From positions 186,001 to 250,000 of the forward strand of contig JAIVFJ010000056.1 of assembly GCA_025765615.1 (NCBI GenBank): 64,000 nt of DNA. The letters run 5' to 3'. Under the pieces are notes generated by a model. That model was not told the origin of the DNA. It ran no database searches and worked only from the letters and a program-made list of their open reading frames with translations. This document shows, piece by piece, positions 58,426 to 64,000 of the stretch. The position numbers and the translations under genes were made by a program. This DNA is from Zopfochytrium polystomum (taxonomy: Eukaryota > Chytridiomycota > Chytridiomycetes > Chytridiales > Chytridiaceae). Position 1 is the stretch's first letter, and each line of letters begins with the position of its first letter.

Positions 58426-59552
58426 TTCATAACAGAGTGGGTTTTAACCTTCCTTGCTTCTAAGATAGGGGATTCCTCTGGCCTGGTGAGGCAGATGTCT
58501 GTGTCCTAGCAGGTTGAAGCAAGAAGAGTCCCACTGTCTCCCACCCTGTGTGCCCCCTCCTTGGATTGAGTTGGAACCTCTCTTGGGAGTGAGACAAGAT
58601 GTGTCTGGTTCTGTTAAGTGGAAAACAGTTCTGGTTTGGTCCAACAGGCATCTCTGCACACTAACTGTTCCTTGTGTTTGCCCTTTGTGTCCAACCCCCT
58701 CCAACTTAGGGCTTGTCTTTGGCAGAGAGGGAGCTGGTGCTCCAAGGTGGCGGCTCCAACAGGTTGGGACCTGGCCACTTTCCTCCCCACTCTCTTGCCT
58801 TTCCCCTTGGCTTCTGCCTTGGGAAGGAGCTGGCACAGATTGGTTGGTGCTGCCTTAGGCGCCCCCTTTGTTGCCCTAAGTCTCATTCCTTACCGAGTGA
58901 TTCGATCCCTTTGGCTTTGCCATTGGGGTTTCTCTGTGTCTTGGACCAGAGGCATTTTGCACTTTCTTTTGTGATTGTGCCACCTTTGTCACACTTTTCT
59001 TATGTTTCCCTTTTAGATGTGTGATAGCTGCTCTTTTTTGTGTTTAAAGAGTTCTTTTGTGTTTGATGATGGGCTTTAGTAGACTCCAAATACATTTTCC
59101 TGTCTGGTGGCCCCTAGACACCTCCTTTTGCCCCTTTTCATTAGATAGGATTGGTATTTAGGCCATTGCTCTATTTCCACCTCCTGCCCAGGGTGAGGAG
59201 ATTTAGAGAGCACAGTCTCACAAGTGCGTATAGTCTCAAAAGTGATAGGAGCTTGTAGTTTGACACCAATTTCTTTCACTGTGTCTGCAAACCAGCCCAG
59301 GTAGAGCTCTTTTGCATTGTCACACCAAATAGCTTTCAGTGTCCAGTTGAATGCACGCTCCGCCCATCAGAGCCACAGTAAAAAATTGGAAAGTATCTCC
59401 TCCCCAAACCGTCCTTTCATGCCAAAGGCAACCTTCAGATCAGAAAAATTGACTATAAGGCTAGAGTCATCTCTTCGCCTTCGACACCTTTTCTCTTGAT
59501 TGGTGTGAAGTGCTCTGGGGTTCTTGGATCATCAAAATGGTGTAAACAGGAC

Positions 59553-59676
59553 AAGCCAGCGCCTGTGTCTGCATTGGCGGTGGCTCACTCTCCTATGGGC
59601 ATTGTGAGAATGATAACTGACAGTCACAATAGGTTTGGTCTGTCTTGCTGCCAACCAGTCAGTTCTGCCTAACACC
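59553..59676 (+). repeat. Diverged dispersed repeat, copy B
   Basis: Same-orientation match to 34679-34798 in the other AT-rich island, 25 kb away. Confidence 0.6.
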
Positions 59677-60874
59677 CCCTGCATGATGGTCATGGGTGTA
59701 GCACCTGATATGCAAAGCGTGTGTAAGCATCTGAGGCTTTGACTGAAAGGGTGTTCGAAGGTCAGAGCAGGGTCCGAAGCCAAGTAGTGAGCGCGTTGGG
59801 AAGCGTGGTTCTGGTTTGGCTAATGCAAGGTAGAGTCGCAAGACGTGGGGAGTGATTGTTCGATTTGCAAGTAGCTTGCGAAGTCCCGTTGGTGCATCTT
59901 TGATGTTGACAATGACAGATGGTGGAAGTGGTGATTCAATGACAGGTTCCAGTTCAGTGTTGATGGATGCCGCTATGCAGTCTGCTGTTGGAGCTAGGCT
60001 CTCTTCAGTTTGTGTGAGACTACCCCGAGGTCTCAGTGATAAAGTCTAGGATTTTATTCGCAAAAACAAGCGTACCTGTCATAAAACCGCAAGGATCGGG
60101 ACCCCTATTATTGCTCCCGGTTCTTTAGTTTCCAAGGCGTTATCAAAGTGTATTTGCGGCTAACCCGCCTTTATTATTGGGTCTGCTTTTACTACTTTCG
60201 TCTTAACAGTTTCCGTTGCACCAGGGTTTTCTCAACATATTTCTTTTTCGGTGACTAACGGAGACTGCCCGACTGCCTAGGGATGGGGTGCCTGACAGGC
60301 CGTACCCCAAGCCCGCCTAATTTATTATTTATTTTTGGCACTTGTACATACATGCATAGGGTTGGGGGGGACTTAGAGCATTTGTGGTGGATGCTCCCAG
60401 TCAAGGGGGTTGACTTGTCAATTTTCTCTCTCTCTGTTTTTGGGCCATTTCTCTTTTTCCTTTTTTCTTCAATCTGATTTCTGTCCATTGGCACCAATAC
60501 AGAGTCCCTTCAAATCCATCTGGCTCGCAAGGTGAGGGTAGTGAGAGATGGTACACACCCGGGTGTGTACATGGTCCCTTCGTGGGGCTCCTCTTAAGGG
60601 GCCGTGGGTGGGGAATGCAGCTGGCCCCACCAGCGACTGTGTGACATTGCCGGCTCTGTGTTGGAGTGAGGATCCCTGGCGCTTGCCCGCCGCGATGACG
60701 GTGGTGGTGGTGGTGACGACGACAGCAGTCCCCGACCTTCCCGTCCCCGCGAGGGTGTTGGTGGCTGCGCCCGGTGCGGCCCCCGACACCTGAGAGTTCG
60801 ATCTACAAGCGCCTGCCTCGGTCCTATTGCTGTGAGGGTGAGATGTGTGAGTACGAGTGCGATGCGATAAAGCC

Positions 60875-61459
60875 TGTTGGTCGAGTGATCGTGCTGACGC
60901 AGCCCGGCGGGGTGCGTGTACGATCGCAGGTGTTTCCGCGTGCGAGTTCCCTGCTGGCGACCTTCCGACCCCTACATAGTCGACTCCCTTCTCTCTCTCC
61001 CCCCCGTCGCTGGCGACGACGAGGGCTCCCGCAGCACCGTCCGCGACGAGGGGCGCTAGGTCGCGCCCTGTCCGTCCCGTCGCTATTAACCGCTCCTGTT
61101 GTATTTGAGATTAGGTTCCTGAGATAAAAACCCCCGTTTCCCTCTTCTCTCTCTTTATTCTGCGGTTGTGTTGCGCCCTCGGGAGTGCCCTTCCGTTTCC
61201 CCTCGCATCGGCCCGCGGCCACGCGAGTAATCGGTGCTCCAGCACCGATCCTTCAGAGGATTGTCCCTCTGAATGTTCATTCTTTGTGTTTGAGACCCCT
61301 GTTAGACAGATCAGTAGGGATACTTCGTGGACTAGGCAAGTAGTAGGGTTGAAACACCCCCTAGACAACAGCCCAATAAAGTTAGTTTTAGCCTATTATT
61401 TGCTTTCCCTCACTCTAGGGCCCAGATCCCAGGGTCAAAGGAGTGAGTATAGTCTCACA
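60875..61459 (+). repeat. LTR-like repeat, copy 2 (CpG-intact)
   Basis: Homologous to 56128-56710 and ending at the same TAGTCTCACA. It keeps its CpGs (e.g. CCTCGCATCGGCCCGCGG, GAGTAATCGG). GATAAAAA and AATAAA are both present in plus order. It abuts the decayed Copia sequence on its right. Confidence 0.75.
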
Positions 61460-62689
61460 TTTGTCTTCATCTTTGCTGAGGACAACAGCAAATGTGTCAG
61501 GGCTCCAACCATTGTCGTCATTGTCATCATTGTCTTCCATATCTTGGGGAAGAGTTGGAGGTTGATCTGACGTGCCTGTTGATGATGATGGTGGCTGTCC
61601 CCCCTGGAAGCCAGGTGCAGTTGCTGGTGAGTACAAGAGGAGGGAGCACTGTCAGGAGGAGAGTTGGATAATCGATGGGAAGAGTCAAGTGGTGGCTCAA
61701 CAGGCTTGAAAGGAGGAGAGTCGTCCGTTTCAGGAAAATTGCAGACAAGGCCAGGAAAGGCATGCTCATGCAAGTTATAGTGGTGTGTCTGAAGAATGGT
61801 CTGTGCAGCAAAGTCGTTGAATTCTGTCAGCGTCTTGCCAGTGAACATGCCGACAAAAGAATTTAGGTTGGACGACATTGCGTTGCACATCGTGATGAAC
61901 CTGTTGCAGGAGAAACCAGCAGCTGGAAAATTTGGAGGGGTTGCTCAACAGTGCGGCAGAGATAAATAGTGACTCTAGGAGTTGTTTGATGCTGTACTTG
62001 GGTTAGAAATGGTCCAGGAAAGAAGATGTGTGTTGCACACAATGCTTGTTGCAAGCTGATTGATGAACAAAAAATTCTGAAATCAGAATAGCACGCTGGC
62101 ACTGTTGAAGAGCGACCGTGTACCAAATTTCAGGCTGAGGATCAAAGTTTTGGTGGTGTTGCCCTTAGAGAGTGTTGGAGAACGAAATGGAGGGAGCTTT
62201 GAGCAATTGGGTATCCAGCTGGGGTGACTTGTCACACAAGAAAGGATAAATGGTGGTTGGAGGTAGTCGTAGTTCGACTTTTGGACCCTCCTATCAAAAT
62301 TTCTTGTAGCTCCTGCTGTAGGCGTTGTGGCGGGGTGCGTTAGGTATCAATAAAAAGAGCAGAAGCAGGCAAATACAGCTTGTGTAAGCGCATCCTTTGA
62401 TCTCTTCTTGCCGTCGAGAAGATGTCACACAAAGTTGAGAAAGCTTTTTCGACTTTGGAGGCCAATCAAATTTTGTAGAGACAACGTACAGAGCTGCTTA
62501 ATAGCTTGTTTGAAAGAGGAGAATCAGAGCTTTCAAATGCACTATTGCAAGCTCAGATTGAATGACGGAGTCAGCTGGGAGAGGGCGTAGAAAATTTTTG
62601 GCCTCCCAAACGAATTAGTTTCTAGAGTTGAGCTAGGCTGATTCTGTTGGTTGGAGGTGGTATATTGTTGTTCTGAGCTAGAATCTGTT

Positions 62690-62874
62690 GTTGATGCAGC
62701 CAGATAGCTGGTACGGTGTTGAAATGGTAAGCTTGTAAGCTTTCTGCTGACACACATCGCATTGCAAGTCTGAGTCTGGTAAAATGGGTTCAATCCAACC
62801 ACCATTCCAGCAAGCCGCTTTGCCGCTTCATGCGATGCATAGCACAGGCGGTAATGTTGGATGTCTGCTGTCAA
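62690..62874 (-). pseudogene. Copia GAG-pre-integrase remnant
   Basis: Reads HYRLCYASHEAAKRLAGMVV, then about 12 residues later CNAMCVSRKLTSLPF. This corresponds to the WHxRLGH...CxxCxxxK motif that precedes the integrase core in Copia polyproteins; the leading Trp-His is lost. A stop separates it from the protease part. Confidence 0.6.
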
Positions 62875-62910
62875 CAGAACCTTGCTTGTTGACTTCGAAG
62901 GTGCAGCATG

Positions 62911-63400
62911 TCATCTAGCAGTTATCTGCATTTTGAGATTTCGCCCAACAAGTCTCCCAACAAGCACTTCAGTGCTCTTTGTCCTATCGGCAACGCACTC
63001 CCCCTTCCTGTGCCACTCAAGGCTGGCGAGAGTGAGAGGTGTGTGGGAAACTAGATTGGATGAGATGTTGGGGCAGTGCTGTACTCCCTGAAGTGTGACT
63101 TCCACCATTTTGCCTGACAAAATTCTTGAGTCAAAGACAACATTCCCCTTAGCAACAATCTTGAGAGGTTTTCTATCCCCAATGGCAACTTTGTCCAACA
63201 TTTCCTTGTAGGTTCCTGGAACAAAGAAACAGGCGCAGTTCGTGAGATGGTATGACACACTGCTGTCATGGTACCAAACATCCTTGCTTGGTCCTCTTGA
63301 CTTCACTGTGAAAGCACAGTGTGCATCTATGTATATCTTACCCTTAGCTTTGGTGGTTTCGCCACCTTGCTTTGGGCCATTTCCTGCTGCACTGCTGCCT
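62911..63400 (-). pseudogene. Copia aspartic protease remnant
   Basis: The frame reads KGKIYIDAHCAFTV, then SKDVWYHDSSVSYHLTN. This is the Copia protease active-site neighbourhood, where WxxDSGAxxH is usual; here the Gly after Asp-Ser is Ser. LQGVQHCPNISSNLVS matches the conserved V-x-x-V-P-x-[LI]-x-x-N-L-[LI]-S strand. It ends at a stop at 62911-62913, before the GAG-pre-integrase part. Confidence 0.65.
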
Positions 63401-63440
63401 TTCTCCCAGCTGCCCCCTTATTAAGACAGTCCCCACCGAT

Positions 63441-64000
63441 CATCAGTGCTGTCTGAGAAACATACCAACACTATGTGCTTGGAGCGATCTGAGCATGATC
63501 ATGGCTCTTGCTGGCCAATGGGCTGGCTCTGTATGAACCCCACTCCCCGCACAGCGCCAGGTCGTCTGAGAGTAGGACGCCGCCCACGCAGCTCACCTCA
63601 GCCGTACCGACAACCCTTTTCCCAGCACTGCCACCGACACCGTCCACCTGTCCCTAATGGGAATTCGAGCAGAGTAGCAGGTTGACTGCGTACAAGGAAT
63701 ACGAAGAATGGGAGATGATTTTGGGTCCTCTCACATCTTGCTTCCTTGTATACTGTCCAGGAGGAAAGACGCTGCCCCAAATTTTGAGGCTCCTCCGCAT
63801 CCCCATCGCCGCCGCACCATCGCCGTCGCCATCTTGCGCTGGCTGACCGCCACACCTGCACCCACCCGCTGGCACCACCCCTGCATCCGCTGCAGGCCGC
63901 AGGCCTCGAGCTGTACCACGCGGCGCTCCAGCGCAGCGGGACAGCGAAGTGGGTGCATGCAGTGCTGGCGGTGTCGGGTGTTGGAGCTTAAGTCCCCGCC
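63441..64000. other. GC-rich right edge, possible gene end
   Basis: Composition returns to host-like GC. On plus, a frame from about 63856 reads HPLAPPLHPLQAAGLELYHA and then ALQRSGTAKWVHAVLAVSG, ending at TAA 63988-63990. It looks protein-like but is too short to assign; it could be the last exon of a gene running in from the left or captured host sequence. Low confidence. Confidence 0.25.

Larger units (their letters stand above)
57222..60874. other. Repeat-rich, gene-free DNA
   Basis: 3.65 kb of CpG-poor DNA with T-rich and G/T-rich patches. Apart from the hairpin cluster, the GAA/TTC array and the dispersed repeat listed separately, I see no coding capacity. The open frames of 60-140 codons lack any recognisable motif. 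60060-60280 and 60600-60870 are CpG-richer and may be younger insertions. Confidence 0.4.
61460..63440 (-). mobile_element. Decayed Ty1/copia-type retrotransposon fragment
   Basis: On the minus strand, from high to low coordinates: a protease-like region, a GAG-pre-integrase zinc motif, then pol-linker-like open pieces (LHEHAFPGLVCNFPETDDSP, Ser/His-rich) down to 61460. Stops and frame changes separate the pieces, so the element is dead. Reverse transcriptase and RNase H are not visible. The GC rise beyond 63440 marks a possible boundary. Confidence 0.65.

Noticed and set aside
56128..61459. The two LTR-like copies as the 5' and 3' LTRs of one 5.3-kb element
   Set aside because: Copy 1 is CpG-decayed and copy 2 is not, copy 1 is enclosed by the foldback arms, and the interval lacks primer-binding-site-like sequence or coding regions; separate insertions fit better.

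Overview
The window is nuclear eukaryotic DNA. Genes are GC-rich (strong G/C third-position bias) and broken by short spliceosomal introns, about 49-380 nt, with GT...AG ends and often GTGAGT, GTAAGT or GTGCGT donors. Microsatellites and single-residue runs (Ala, Ser, Pro, Gly, Gln) are very frequent. A fungal-type PhoD-like phosphatase, a class 2 mitochondrial DHODH, a Swc5/BCNT protein, an Sfp1/JAZF1-type zinc finger, a phospholipase B-like GDSL lipase and a LARGE-type glycosyltransferase together suggest an early-diverging, perhaps zoosporic, fungus or a close opisthokont relative. That placement is inference; no rRNA or barcode gene is present.

Layout. 1-5.2 kb: a partial gene for a protein with a repeated P-Y-S-x-x-Q-M motif, a TMEM42-like EamA membrane protein and the ribosome-biogenesis kinase RIO2. 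5.7-13.4 kb: a nine-hundred-base-spaced series of minus-strand genes, namely a PhoD-like phosphatase, the mitochondrial inner-membrane peptidase IMP2 and the SWR1-complex subunit SWC5. 13.7-26.1 kb: DHODH, a large orphan multi-spanning membrane protein (minus), an aldo-keto reductase with an unusual active site, and a TLC-domain protein. 27.3-32.9 kb: a GT49 (LARGE-like) glycosyltransferase and a secreted GDSL lipase. 36.0-47.5 kb: the Golgi tether subunit COG4, an orphan membrane protein and a Ras guanine-nucleotide exchange factor. 48-55.5 kb: a low-complexity protein, an alanine/serine-rich zinc-finger transcription factor and an F-box-like protein with Trp-Trp ankyrin-type repeats.

33.9-36.0 kb and 55.5-63.5 kb are AT-richer, CpG-poor islands of repeats. 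The second holds a 1.6-kb foldback element with ~460-bp arms around an LTR-like unit, a second CpG-intact copy of that unit, tRNA-like modules, a heat-shock-element-like array and a decayed Copia element on the minus strand. Comparing the two LTR-like copies shows CpG to TpG/CpA changes at almost every CpG, which points to cytosine methylation or a RIP-like process.

The exon models were built by hand: donor and acceptor phases close exactly for RIO2 (except its tail), the PhoD-like gene, SWC5, DHODH, the orphan membrane genes, the aldo-keto reductase, the TLC gene, the GDSL lipase, COG4 and RasGEF. Five genes (RIO2 tail, GT49, the 48-kb gene, the zinc-finger gene twice, the ankyrin gene) change reading frame inside GC-rich runs without a credible intron. 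This is best explained by single-base errors in the sequence, though very short introns or real frameshifts are not excluded. The genes are ordinary housekeeping and accessory genes rather than one operon-like system.
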